Assembly: GCF_016950255.1 (NCBI RefSeq)
Contig: NZ_JACGFN010000001.1
Coordinates: 3,224,001-3,288,000 of the forward strand
DNA: 64,000 nucleotides
Reading direction: 5' to 3'
Source: Pectobacterium brasiliense
GTDB lineage: Bacteria; Pseudomonadota; Gammaproteobacteria; Enterobacterales; Enterobacteriaceae
The notes under the pieces are model-generated. The model saw nothing but the letters and a program-made list of their open reading frames with translations. It made no database searches and was not told where the DNA came from. Both the position numbers and the translations under genes were made by a program. Below, one piece after another: positions 8,836-16,102 of the stretch; position 1 is the first letter of the stretch, and each line of letters begins with the position of its first letter.

Positions 8836-9492
8836 TCAAGAGAGCTCTGCAATATCGTCAGCGGTGAGGTAGCGAATTTTTCGATCGCCGAGAATAAAAA
8901 TTAGCTTGGCGGTTTCTTCCAGCTCTTCCATGTTGTCCGCCGCCGCTCGCAGATCTTTACCAGTGACGACCGGGCCGTGGTTAGCCAATAAGAACGCCTT
9001 GTAGCGCGAAGCCAGCTTCGCCAGATCTTCACCGAGCCGGGCATCGCCGGGGCGGTAATAAGGAACGACAGGCACTTTACCGACGCGCATGACCACATAA
9101 GGTGTGAACGGCTTGATGGCATCCTGCGTATCCAACCCTTCCAGACACGAGAGCGCTGTCAGGTAAGTGCTGTGCAGGTGGACAATCGCCTTACAGTCGG
9201 GATCGTTACGGTAAATAGACAGGTGAAAGCTGACCTCTTTCGACGGCTTATCCCCGGAGATCCACTCGCCGCTCAGGCTGACTTTGGACAGCCGCTCGGC
9301 ATCCAGTTCGCCAAGGCAGGAGCCGGTCGGCGTTGCCAGCAGCGTGCCGTCATCCAGTAACAGTGAGAGATTGCCCGCGGAGCCAGTGGCATAGCCGCGC
9401 TGGAAAAATGACGCGCCCAGCTTGACCATTTCCGCGCGGGCGCGTTGTTCGCTGTTTAGCGCAGCTTCTGTGCTGTGGTGTTTTTCACTCAT
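8836..9492 (-). CDS. otnC: OtnC, 3-oxo-tetronate 4-phosphate decarboxylase
   Basis: A 218-residue class II aldolase/adducin-family enzyme. The metal and catalytic set is visible: Glu86 (KEVSFH), His105 and His107 (HLH), and His172 (ANHGP). The family binds divalent metal; this branch decarboxylates 3-oxo-tetronate 4-phosphate to dihydroxyacetone phosphate, delivering carbon to glycolysis. Its start overlaps the otnK stop by 4 bp (ATGA), indicating translational coupling. Corresponds to E. coli ygbL. Confidence 0.92.
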   Translation of the reverse strand: MSEKHHSTEAALNSEQRARAEMVKLGASFFQRGYATGSAGNLSLLLDDGTLLATPTGSCLGELDAERLSKVSLSGEWISGDKPSKEVSFHLSIYRNDPDCKAIVHLHSTYLTALSCLEGLDTQDAIKPFTPYVVMRVGKVPVVPYYRPGDARLGEDLAKLASRYKAFLLANHGPVVTGKDLRAAADNMEELEETAKLIFILGDRKIRYLTADDIAELS

Positions 9493-10763
9493 GCGGCAAA
9501 CTCCTTTTGGGCGCGTGCAAAGAAGTCTTCATCACCAAAATTGCCGGATTTCAACGCCAGCGAGAGCGGATGATTGGTGGAACGCACCCACGGCACGCCG
9601 GGAGAAATGGACGGCCCGATATGGAACGCGTGAATGCCCAGCGTTTGCACCACGATGCTGGAGGTTTCCCCGCCCGCGATGATGAAGCGCTGGAAGCCGT
9701 CCTGCTGAAGCTGGCGGGCGACGGCGGCAAACAGCTTCTCCACTGCCTGGCTGCTGGCTTCCGCCCCCCAGCGCTGCTGAATCTGCGCCAGTTCGTCGGG
9801 TGACGACGTGGCGTACAGCAGCGGAGCGAGTGCGTCCTCACGGTGTGCCTTCACCCAGTCGGTCAATTCCTGCACGTAGGCTTGCTGAGCGTCGTCGCTC
9901 TCTAGGCAGCGTGCGACGTCAATCGCGCGACCCGCCGCCTGTTTCAGGTAGTGAGCGACCTGCTTGTTGGTCATCACCGAACAGGAGCCGGATAGCACAA
10001 CGCCTGCGCCGGATTGTGGCTTGCCCGCCTCGGTGGCGGAGCCTGTCTGTGCTGCGGGCTCTGCCCACTGACGTGCCAGGCCAATCGCCAGGCCGGAACC
10101 ACCAGTGACCAGCTTCATATCGCGCAGCGCCTCGCCCTGCGTTAACAGGTGCTGTTCGTTCAACGTATCCAGCACCACATAGCGTATGCCTTGTTCTTTC
10201 AACTGCGTCAGCCGCTGCTTAACGGCCTCTGCACCCTGATCCATCACCGCATACGGCACCAGCCCGCATTGCCCCGCCGCCTGCTGTTCCATGACGCGCA
10301 TCAGGTTGCTGTCCGTCATCGGCGTGACGGGATGGTGGCGCATCCCGGATTCAGACAGCAGCTGATCCATCACGAATAAATGACCCTGATAGACGGTTCT
10401 GCCGTTCACCGGCAGCGCCGGAGAAATGACGGTTTGCGTTTCGCCAAGCTGCTCTAACAGTGCATCGGTCACCGGACCGATGTTGCCTTTCGCGGTGCTG
10501 TCGAAGGTGGAGCAATATTTAAAGTAGAACTGCTGGCAGCCTTGCTGTTGCAGCCACGCCAGCGCCTTGAGTGAATCCGCCACGGCCTGTTCCGCCGGGC
10601 AGGAACGCGATTTTAGGCTTATCACCACGGCCTGCGTCTCGACCTTAAAATCGGACGGCGGTACGCCGTTGAGCTGCACGGTCGGCAGCCCGTTGTTCAC
10701 CAGAAAGCTGGCGATATCTGTGGCACCGGTAAAATCGTCGGCAATCACACCTAGCTTGATCAT
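9489..10763 (-). CDS. otnK: OtnK, 3-oxo-tetronate 4-kinase (DUF1537 family)
   Basis: A 424-residue DUF1537-type four-carbon acid sugar kinase. The N-terminal domain opens with LGVIADDFTGATDIA, the family's conserved ADDFTGA substrate-domain motif. The C-terminal nucleotide-binding domain carries IIAGGETSSIVVQTLG and GPSISPGVPW. It phosphorylates 3-oxo-tetronate at C4 using ATP. ATGA overlaps with both ltnD (upstream) and otnC (downstream) make a tightly coupled trio, as in E. coli ygbJKL. Confidence 0.93.
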   Translation of the reverse strand: MIKLGVIADDFTGATDIASFLVNNGLPTVQLNGVPPSDFKVETQAVVISLKSRSCPAEQAVADSLKALAWLQQQGCQQFYFKYCSTFDSTAKGNIGPVTDALLEQLGETQTVISPALPVNGRTVYQGHLFVMDQLLSESGMRHHPVTPMTDSNLMRVMEQQAAGQCGLVPYAVMDQGAEAVKQRLTQLKEQGIRYVVLDTLNEQHLLTQGEALRDMKLVTGGSGLAIGLARQWAEPAAQTGSATEAGKPQSGAGVVLSGSCSVMTNKQVAHYLKQAAGRAIDVARCLESDDAQQAYVQELTDWVKAHREDALAPLLYATSSPDELAQIQQRWGAEASSQAVEKLFAAVARQLQQDGFQRFIIAGGETSSIVVQTLGIHAFHIGPSISPGVPWVRSTNHPLSLALKSGNFGDEDFFARAQKEFAA

Positions 10764-11674
10764 GGTGCCTCCTTCTTTTCCGGCAGCGTAATGCCGTTAA
10801 AAATCTTGATGACTGCGCTGTCGTCTTCTTTACCGAATCCGGCGTTACTGGCTGCGGTAAACATGTTGAACGCGGTGGAAGCCAGCGGCAGCGGGAAATG
10901 GAGTGATTTGGCGGTGTCGGTAACCAGTCCCAGATCTTTCACGAAGATATCAACGGCGGATTTCGGCGTGTAGTCGCCGTCCACCACGTGGCGCATGCGG
11001 TTCTCAAACATCCAGGAATTCCCGGCGGCGTTGGTCACCACGTCGTACATGATATCCAGCGGAATATCGGCACGCGCGGCCAGCGCCATTGCTTCTGCGC
11101 CGGCGGCGATGTGTACGCCTGCCAGCAGCTGGTGGATAATTTTAACGGTCGCACCCAGCCCGATCTCTTCACCGATGCGGTAGACCTTGCCTGCGACGGC
11201 GTCGAGCACGGGTTTCAGTTTCTCAAAAGCCAGATCGGAGCCGGATGCCATCACCGTCATGTCGCCTGCGGCGGCTTTCACTGCACCGCCAGATACGGGT
11301 GCATCCAGCATGATGAGCTGATGCTCAGCCAGACGCTGTTCAATGTTTTTGGCATCCTGCGCGGAGATCGTGGAGGACACCATGACCACGGTGCCGGGCT
11401 TGAGTTTCGCTGCGACCTGCGGCTCACCGAACAGAATCCCGTTAACCTGCGCGGCGTTCACCACCAGCAGCACGACGGCATCCAGCTTGTCAGCGAAGGC
11501 ATCAATGCGTGTCTCGGCCTGTGCTGCACCTGCCTGACGTAACCGCTCTAGTGCTTGCGGATTGATATCGACACCGTATGTCGTCAGGCCAGCGTTGATG
11601 CAGGACGCCGCAGCGCCAAAGCCCATGGAACCCAGACCGATAACGGCGACAGCATAATCAGAAGTCTTTTTCAT
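10760..11674 (-). CDS. ltnD: LtnD, L-threonate dehydrogenase
   Basis: A 304-residue beta-hydroxyacid dehydrogenase. The NAD-binding motif GLGSMG is at residues 13-18, the substrate motif DAPVSGG at 124-130, and the catalytic lysine is Lys178 in GATVKIIHQ. In this operon type LtnD oxidises L-threonate to a 2-oxo-tetronate, the first step. It is the first gene of the operon, preceded by a predicted CRP-dependent promoter and divergent to the DeoR-family regulator. The start ATG follows AAGG by 8 nt. Confidence 0.93.
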   Translation of the reverse strand: MKKTSDYAVAVIGLGSMGFGAAASCINAGLTTYGVDINPQALERLRQAGAAQAETRIDAFADKLDAVVLLVVNAAQVNGILFGEPQVAAKLKPGTVVMVSSTISAQDAKNIEQRLAEHQLIMLDAPVSGGAVKAAAGDMTVMASGSDLAFEKLKPVLDAVAGKVYRIGEEIGLGATVKIIHQLLAGVHIAAGAEAMALAARADIPLDIMYDVVTNAAGNSWMFENRMRHVVDGDYTPKSAVDIFVKDLGLVTDTAKSLHFPLPLASTAFNMFTAASNAGFGKEDDSAVIKIFNGITLPEKKEAP

Positions 11675-11703
11675 CGTGGTTGCCTTGTTAAAATTAGTGA
11701 TTT

Positions 11704-11743
11704 TTTGTTCTCTGGTGTTAAATATAAGGACTATCAGAACAAA
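11704..11743 (-). promoter_or_regulatory. Predicted ltnD promoter core with 8-bp inverted-repeat operator
   Basis: TTTGTTCT (11704-11711) and AGAACAAA (11736-11743) form a perfect inverted repeat with a 24-bp spacer. It encloses a minus-strand -10-like TATATT at 11721-11726, predicting a start near 11714. The dyad straddles -10 and +1, a position suited to repression by the divergent DeoR-family regulator. The operator assignment is inference. Confidence 0.55.
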
Positions 11744-11748
11744 TTGTG

Positions 11749-11763
11749 GTGATTTTTATCACA
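11749..11763. promoter_or_regulatory. Predicted CRP site for the tetronate operon
   Basis: GTGATTTTTATCACA matches the CRP core GTGA-N6-TCACA. Its centre (11755.5) is exactly 41.5 bp upstream of the start predicted from the TATATT at 11721-11726, the classic class II activator spacing. This predicts catabolite control of ltnD-otnKCI. Confidence 0.65.
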
Positions 11764-12012
11764 TAAATTAACATTGAAATTGTAATGATTCAGTGTAGTT
11801 GAACCACACCGGGAAGGTGATTCCCATTATTATCTTTATATATCAGATGATTATTTCTATTTTAGCATTGGGTGATGGGAAAGGTTGTTATGTCTGGCGT
11901 GGTTTATGACGTGAATTTATGATAATTATCGTCATCAAACGGGGTGTTTCTCACAATATTTATCAGCCCCCCTATTTATCAGACCAGCACAATCAAACAG
12001 GGAACGGACAGC
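11764..12012. other. Remainder of the ltnD-ygbI divergent control region
   Basis: AT-rich intergenic DNA up to the GTG start of the DeoR-family gene. Apart from the predicted CRP site and operator on the ltnD side, nothing further was recognised. The in-frame codons from 11944 to 12012 are better read as leader than coding, because DeoR-family proteins begin at the helix-turn-helix. Confidence 0.5.
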
Positions 12013-12771
12013 GTGATTCCAGTAGAACGTCATCAACAGATTCTGGCGCTGATCGCCGAGCGCGGCGCGGTAAGCATTAACGAACTGACTGAACGGCTGG
12101 GCGTGTCGCACATGACGGTACGGCGCGATGTGCAAAAGCTGGAGCAGGATGGCCTCCTGCTGAGCGTTTCCGGCGGCGTGCGTTCGCCTGAACGGCTGGC
12201 TATTGAGCCGTCGCATCAGGATAAATCGGTAATGTTCAGCCAGCAGAAAGAGGCGATTGGTAAACTGGCGGCGCAGCATATCCCGTTCAATAGCTGCATT
12301 TATCTGGATGCGGGCACTACCACGCTATCGCTGGCGCGCGAACTGGCCGAGCGCGACGATCTGCTGATTGTCACCAACGATTTTGTGATTGCCGCTTTTC
12401 TGATTGAGTCCAGCCAGTGCCGCATGATCCACACGGGCGGCACGCTGTGCCGGGAAAATCGCTCCTGCATTGGCGAAGCGGTGGCACAGGCGCTGCGCAA
12501 CCTATTTATCGACATCGCCTTTATTTCCGCCTCTTCCTGGAGCCTGCGCGGGTTGTCCACGCCGAATGAAGACAAAGTGGTCGTGAAACGCGCAGCGGTG
12601 GAAGCCAGCAGCAAATGCGTACTGCTATGCGACACGTCAAAATACGGTCGCATTGCCACCCATCTCGCCACGCCGCTCAGCGTATTCGACAGCATCATCA
12701 CCGACGACGGCCTACCCGCCGCCGCCAAAGACGCGCTGGGCAAAATGGGGGTTGAGGTGCTGGTGGCGTGA
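12013..12771 (+). CDS. ygbI: DeoR-family transcriptional regulator of tetronate catabolism (YgbI-like)
   Basis: A 252-residue DeoR-family regulator. An N-terminal winged helix-turn-helix (VSINELTERLGVSHMTVRRD, residues about 20-39) is followed by the sugar-phosphate sensing domain (DAGTTTLSLARELA). GTG at 12013 is chosen because AGGGA lies 9 nt upstream and the protein then has the usual family length; a longer frame from 11944 adds an implausible leader. It is divergent to ltnD-otnKCI, the arrangement of E. coli ygbI, so it probably represses that operon. A degraded copy of its 3' end lies at 13703-13874. Confidence 0.87.
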   Translation: MIPVERHQQILALIAERGAVSINELTERLGVSHMTVRRDVQKLEQDGLLLSVSGGVRSPERLAIEPSHQDKSVMFSQQKEAIGKLAAQHIPFNSCIYLDAGTTTLSLARELAERDDLLIVTNDFVIAAFLIESSQCRMIHTGGTLCRENRSCIGEAVAQALRNLFIDIAFISASSWSLRGLSTPNEDKVVVKRAAVEASSKCVLLCDTSKYGRIATHLATPLSVFDSIITDDGLPAAAKDALGKMGVEVLVA

Positions 12772-12792
12772 GGGGGGGTTATGTCTGTTTGT

Positions 12793-13122
12793 CTAACTGG
12801 CAAAAATATCGAGACCTTTCTCGTTGATTATATTGAGAAGACGTAGCGCAGCCCCTGAGGGCTTCTTCTCATTTCGTTCCCATTTTGAGACGCTCTCAAC
12901 GGACATATTGAGAGCGTAAGCTAAAGAAGATTGCGACATTTTATAACGGGAACGCATGTTCTGAATGTCTGCACCACTCATTGCTTGAGCTTGCTCAATG
13001 CGTTCACGGAATTCCCTTGCTGCAACCCGATTATTGATGCGTTCCATCGTGGTATCAGTGATACCCCCATGTTCATGCAGGCTTTTCGCCATTTCCTGTA
13101 GCTCTTTCATCTTTGCAGCCAT
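12793..13122 (-). CDS. XRE-family antitoxin (NadS/HigA-like)
   Basis: A 109-residue protein with a C-terminal Cro/C1 helix-turn-helix (MSQSSLAYALNMSVESVSKWE) and a KKPSGAALRLL segment typical of NadS/HigA-type antitoxins. It follows and overlaps by 50 bp the RelE-like toxin gene, the toxin-first order of higBA-type modules. It probably neutralises the toxin and autoregulates the promoter upstream of the toxin. Confidence 0.85.
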   Translation of the reverse strand: MAAKMKELQEMAKSLHEHGGITDTTMERINNRVAAREFRERIEQAQAMSGADIQNMRSRYKMSQSSLAYALNMSVESVSKWERNEKKPSGAALRLLNIINEKGLDIFAS

Positions 13123-13498
13123 CGCATTCCACCTCTCGTAGTTCTTTCACTTTGACCAATTGAGCTATTTGTTGAACGGTGAGTTGAAATAGGTCACCAG
13201 CAATGTCTTTATAAACAGCCAGCTCATCATCTTGAATTTCTTTAACGCCTTTCCTGACCTGATTTTTCTTCCATCCATCGGCAAAAAATAGATTAGAGCC
13301 CAGCTTGAAAAAGATGATTGTTCTGGCTCCTGCACTCTTTCCGGCATTCAATGCAATTCGTTTTTTAAGCACACCACCGCCAAGGTCACCCTCAAAACGG
13401 CCATTCATCACCTCACGAGCAATCTCACAAAGATAACTATCAGAAAGTATTTCGCTTTTTAGTTTTTTATCGAAGAGCTTAGTTGTGTATACCGCCAC
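13073..13498 (-). CDS. RelE/HigB-like toxin of a type II TA system
   Basis: A 141-residue RelE/ParE-superfamily protein. The core resembles the HigB-like group paired with NadS antitoxins (ARTIIFFKLGSNLFFADGW, KEIQDDELAVYKDIA). Members of this superfamily usually act as mRNA interferases; activity is not provable here. The start is GTG with AAGGATT upstream. The gene overlaps the antitoxin and lies between ygbI and a remnant of it, in an interval that looks like an insertion site. Confidence 0.85.
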   Translation of the reverse strand: MAVYTTKLFDKKLKSEILSDSYLCEIAREVMNGRFEGDLGGGVLKKRIALNAGKSAGARTIIFFKLGSNLFFADGWKKNQVRKGVKEIQDDELAVYKDIAGDLFQLTVQQIAQLVKVKELREVECDGCKDERATGNGEKPA

Positions 13499-13515
13499 GG
13501 TTAATCCTTAAACAT

Positions 13516-13538
13516 GACTAGTAATAATAACTATAGTC
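13516..13538. promoter_or_regulatory. Candidate operator/promoter of the RelE-like TA module
   Basis: GACTA...TAGTC arms flank an AT-rich core immediately upstream of the toxin start, with TATTAT on the minus strand as a possible -10. This is where autorepression by the XRE antitoxin would be expected. Weak evidence. Confidence 0.3.
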
Positions 13539-13601
13539 TAAATTACGGGTTTTCTGCAATGGTTGCAATCGTAGTGGCACGAAATAGTATGTTTAATCGG
13601 T

Positions 13602-13705
13602 GCTTTTATCTCTCCCTCTCTTTGCCATTTACCCGTCATTTTCCAGTTATTTTTTCTGTCATACACGCATGCCATGTTTGTTTTCGCCCAAAAAACGCCG
13701 TGATG
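13602..13705 (+). repeat. Diverged second copy of the ugpB promoter region
   Basis: This stretch aligns along its length with 15971-16070, the DNA just upstream of ugpB. Shared landmarks in the same order are CCAGTTATTTTT, CTGTCAT, CATG.CATGTTT and AAAAAACGCCGTGATG. It even keeps PhoB-box-like elements, though one extra T breaks the 11-bp phasing. It is followed not by ugpB but by a fragment of ygbI, so it marks a duplication endpoint. Confidence 0.8.
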
Positions 13706-13874
13706 TTCAGCCAGCAGAAAACGCGTACTACTGTGTGGCACCTCAAAATATGGCCGCATCGCCACCCATCTCGCCACGCCGCTCAGCGTCTTCGACAGCA
13801 TCATCACCGACGACGGCCTGCCCGCCGCCGCCAAAGACGCGCTGGCCAAAATGGGGGGCGAGGTGCTGGTGGCG
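13703..13874 (+). pseudogene. Internally deleted 3' remnant of a ygbI copy
   Basis: ATGTTCAGCCAGCAGAAA matches ygbI at 12232-12249. The sequence then jumps to match ygbI from about 12618 to 12768 at high identity, so roughly 370 bp is missing between the two parts. The reading frame is broken after the junction. Together with the ugpB-promoter copy directly upstream it shows a past duplication of the interval between ygbI and ugpB. The open frames at 13514-13960 and 13600-13893 run through this scar and are not real genes. Confidence 0.85.
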
Positions 13875-13996
13875 GGGCGAAAAGGATAGCTAAAGTGGGA
13901 TGGTCTAACTATCGCCTTGAGTCCAATGTGGAAATAAACGTATTATCGCGATGTAGTTAATTAAATAAACTCATGAAAAACAAAGGAATGCAAATA

Positions 13997-14691
13997 ATGA
14001 GCGTGCGTAGTGAAATTATTGATGGCCGACAAGCCTCTGGTGTGACATATGGCTTGATTTATACCGAGGTGCTAGGTTGGATTGATTTAGGTCATGCGAA
14101 AGGGGATGACATTAAGGATATTATTCAACAAATGTATGTCGGAGATAATACTGAAGACGGAATGCCATACTACGATGTTACCTATAAACAAGGCATGATT
14201 GGACTCAGAAGAAGTGTCACTATCAACCGGTTTATTAAGTGGCGGATAAAAAAAGAAGGTCTCTTCAAGAAAGACATCGCATTGCTCTTGCTATGATGCT
14301 CACCGTAGCGAAACGGTTTGAATCTATGCAGGCCTCTTTCCCATTCAATTTAGTTACAGATAGTGGATTTAGTGGGGAAGATCTTGTTTCAGATTTATTA
14401 GGTTTTTACCGAGTGGTTTCTACTCCTAACCCTTTTTATTTATTACGGCCAGTGAGTAAAGAAGAAGCATTAAAACGATGGGATTTCTATGGCTCTATCG
14501 GAAATTTTAAAAATATAGGATTCCGACCTATTTTATTTCCGGATCCTGAGCTCATGCCCTATGCTCAACCTCGGTTCGGGTTTCTCCCCTCTTTTATGCA
14601 AACAATACAACCTTATAACGACTTTAAGTCAGGAAATGTAGGTATTGCATCCTACGATGGCACTGAAATCACAACAAATTTCTTTAAATAA
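13997..14691 (+). pseudogene. Unknown protein gene, frameshifted into two overlapping ORFs
   Basis: Not recognised. The first frame (best start ATG 13997, about 10 nt after AAAGG; other ATGs at 13973 and 13988) runs to a stop at 14294-14296. The second frame (open from 14239) continues to 14691. Reading KKDIAL in the first frame and then MMLTVAKRFESM in the second gives one continuous protein of about 230 residues, so a single-base indel near 14270-14296 is likely. Visible features are GWIDLGHAKGDD near the N-terminus and no membrane segment. It is AT-rich relative to the flanking genes, suggesting transfer. The stop is followed 1 bp later by the small membrane protein gene at 14693. It could be two genuine genes, a decayed gene, or a sequencing error. 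Confidence 0.6.
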
Positions 14692-14692
14692 C

Positions 14693-15109
14693 ATGAAAAA
14701 AAAGATAACTATATTACTTGCTATATCGATCCTAATTGCCTTGCCACTTATCTATTACTGGCCCGCCATGGTTATTCTGACGGAGGGGAGTTCTCGTTAT
14801 ACGGAACAGGACATCCGACGATATGAAATGCTGACGGACGATATTATTAAAAATTGCCCGCGCATTTCTTCTATCTATGATTTTGGCTATGCAACCGTTG
14901 ATGGTCCTGCGTTGGAAGTCAGCAATATTACGTTTCAAAACACCAATGACGCGACAAACATACGCGGTTATCTAGCGTCGCTTGGTTTTACGCAGAGCTA
15001 CACAGACACGACGGGTGAGTATTGGAAGTCTACGGATTCAGATAAAACGATACATATAGGAATCATCAACGATCCGAAAACCGTTATCGTTGATGTCATT
15101 CGAAAATAG
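14693..15109 (+). CDS. Small membrane-anchored protein of unknown function
   Basis: 138 residues. It has an N-terminal KKK plus one strong hydrophobic segment (ITILLAISILIALPLIYYW), then a soluble domain of about 110 residues outside the membrane. ATG at 14693 begins one base after the preceding stop, so the two are likely translationally coupled. No family recognised. The pairing of a larger unknown protein with a small membrane-anchored one resembles effector-immunity or toxin-neutraliser pairs, but nothing in the sequence proves that. Confidence 0.65.
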   Translation: MKKKITILLAISILIALPLIYYWPAMVILTEGSSRYTEQDIRRYEMLTDDIIKNCPRISSIYDFGYATVDGPALEVSNITFQNTNDATNIRGYLASLGFTQSYTDTTGEYWKSTDSDKTIHIGIINDPKTVIVDVIRK

Positions 15110-15168
15110 GCCTGAATAAAGCAGCAAGCGCATTTGAATGTATGGTGATGTTCCGGTGTGTAGCATTT

Positions 15169-15196
15169 TTGTACACATCATGTATAGTTGTATAGC
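15169..15196 (+). promoter_or_regulatory. Predicted promoter/operator of tacAT
   Basis: TTGTAC (-35-like, 15169-15174) and TATAGC (-10-like, 15191-15196) are spaced by 16 bp. Overlapping TGTATAG repeats and flanking GTGTAG...CTACAC hexamers give it the dyad-rich look of an autoregulated ribbon-helix-helix operator. Confidence 0.4.
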
Positions 15197-15212
15197 GATT
15201 CACTACACGGGC

Positions 15213-15497
15213 ATGATGATGAAACCTGAAACTAAAGAAGCGCCAATCAATATTCGGGCCAAAGCCTCCCAACGGGATTTGATCGATATGGCTGCAAACC
15301 TTGTGTCAAAATCGCGTACCGATTTTATGCTTGAAGCAGCCTGCCGCGAGGCGCAGGACATTTTGTTGGATCAACGTTTGTTTATTTTGGATAACGAACA
15401 GTTTGACGAATTTTTGGCCGAGTTGGATGCGCCTATCACCGAAGAGCGTCAGGCTCGCATTAACGATCTAATGAGCCGCAAATCGCCATGGGAATAA
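15213..15497 (+). CDS. tacA: DUF1778-type antitoxin (TacA-like)
   Basis: A 94-residue protein with the DUF1778 ribbon-helix-helix N-terminus (INIRAKASQRDLIDMAANLVSKSRTDFMLEAA) and the C-terminal neutralising tail (FDEFLAELDAP). Start chosen among three consecutive ATGs (15213, 15216, 15219), giving the normal family length; the longer frame from 15138 would run through the promoter. It overlaps the GNAT toxin gene by 10 bp. Such antitoxins bind the acetyltransferase and co-repress their own operon. Confidence 0.88.
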   Translation: MMMKPETKEAPINIRAKASQRDLIDMAANLVSKSRTDFMLEAACREAQDILLDQRLFILDNEQFDEFLAELDAPITEERQARINDLMSRKSPWE

Positions 15498-15970
15498 CTG
15501 CGCCAGAGCCATTATCTTCCAGCCATAATCTTGCTGAATTTTGCAGCCAAGAACCGAGCTTGAATGAATGGCTAAAAAAGAAAGCGCTAAAAAATCATAG
15601 TGCAGGGATTTCTCGTGTATATGTGATTTGCGCTGAAGGCACACATCAGGTGATTGGATATTATTGTTTATCAACAGGTAGCGTTCAGAGAAATACAGCG
15701 CCTGGTGCATATAGACGTAATGCCCCCGAATCACTACCAGTCATTGTCCTTGGGCGGCTTGCCATTGATCAGGCGTATTCTGGTAAAGGTTTGGGTGTGG
15801 CTTTATTAAAAGACGCGATATTTCGGACTGAGAATATTGCTTTGCAAGTGGGTGTGAGGGCATTAGTCGTTCACGCGCTGGATGAGAACGTGCGCAATTT
15901 CTACCTTAAATTCGCTTTTGATCCCTCGCCAGTGCAGCCCCTAATGCTACTCTATCCAATTAAAATTTAG
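15488..15970 (+). CDS. tacT: GNAT-family acetyltransferase toxin (TacT-like)
   Basis: A 160-residue GNAT protein with the acetyl-CoA-binding segment VLGRLAIDQAYSGKGLGVALL and the C-terminal FYLKFAF containing the tyrosine conserved in the TacT/AtaT group. Family members acetylate the amino acid on charged tRNA and block translation; the target here cannot be read. The N-terminal residues overlap the end of the DUF1778 antitoxin gene, the standard antitoxin-first order of this class. It lies immediately upstream of the ugp promoter. Confidence 0.88.
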   Translation: MGITAPEPLSSSHNLAEFCSQEPSLNEWLKKKALKNHSAGISRVYVICAEGTHQVIGYYCLSTGSVQRNTAPGAYRRNAPESLPVIVLGRLAIDQAYSGKGLGVALLKDAIFRTENIALQVGVRALVVHALDENVRNFYLKFAFDPSPVQPLMLLYPIKI

Positions 15971-15987
15971 AGCTTTCCCTCCTTCCT

Positions 15988-16038
15988 CTGTCACTTTTTC
16001 GTCATCTTCCAGTTATTTTTCTGTCATGCGCTCATGTC
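15988..16038 (+). promoter_or_regulatory. PhoB box array upstream of ugpB
   Basis: Four 11-bp units in register, CTGTCACTTTT, TCGTCATCTTC, CAGTTATTTTT and CTGTCATGCGC (15988-16031), match the PhoB direct-repeat pattern (CTGTCAT plus 4 bp). A fifth degenerate unit follows. ugpB is a classical Pho regulon member, so this predicts induction under phosphate starvation. Confidence 0.8.
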
Positions 16039-16102
16039 ATGTTTACCTTCGCATAAAAAACGCCGTGATGATGGCGCATTTAATTGATTGCAGGAGACAG
16101 GC

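Noticed and set aside
13514..13960. Open frames of 148 and 97 codons (13514-13960, 13600-13893)
   Set aside because: They run through the duplicated ugp promoter and the out-of-frame ygbI remnant; the translated product is low-complexity His/Arg/Ala and has no start signal.
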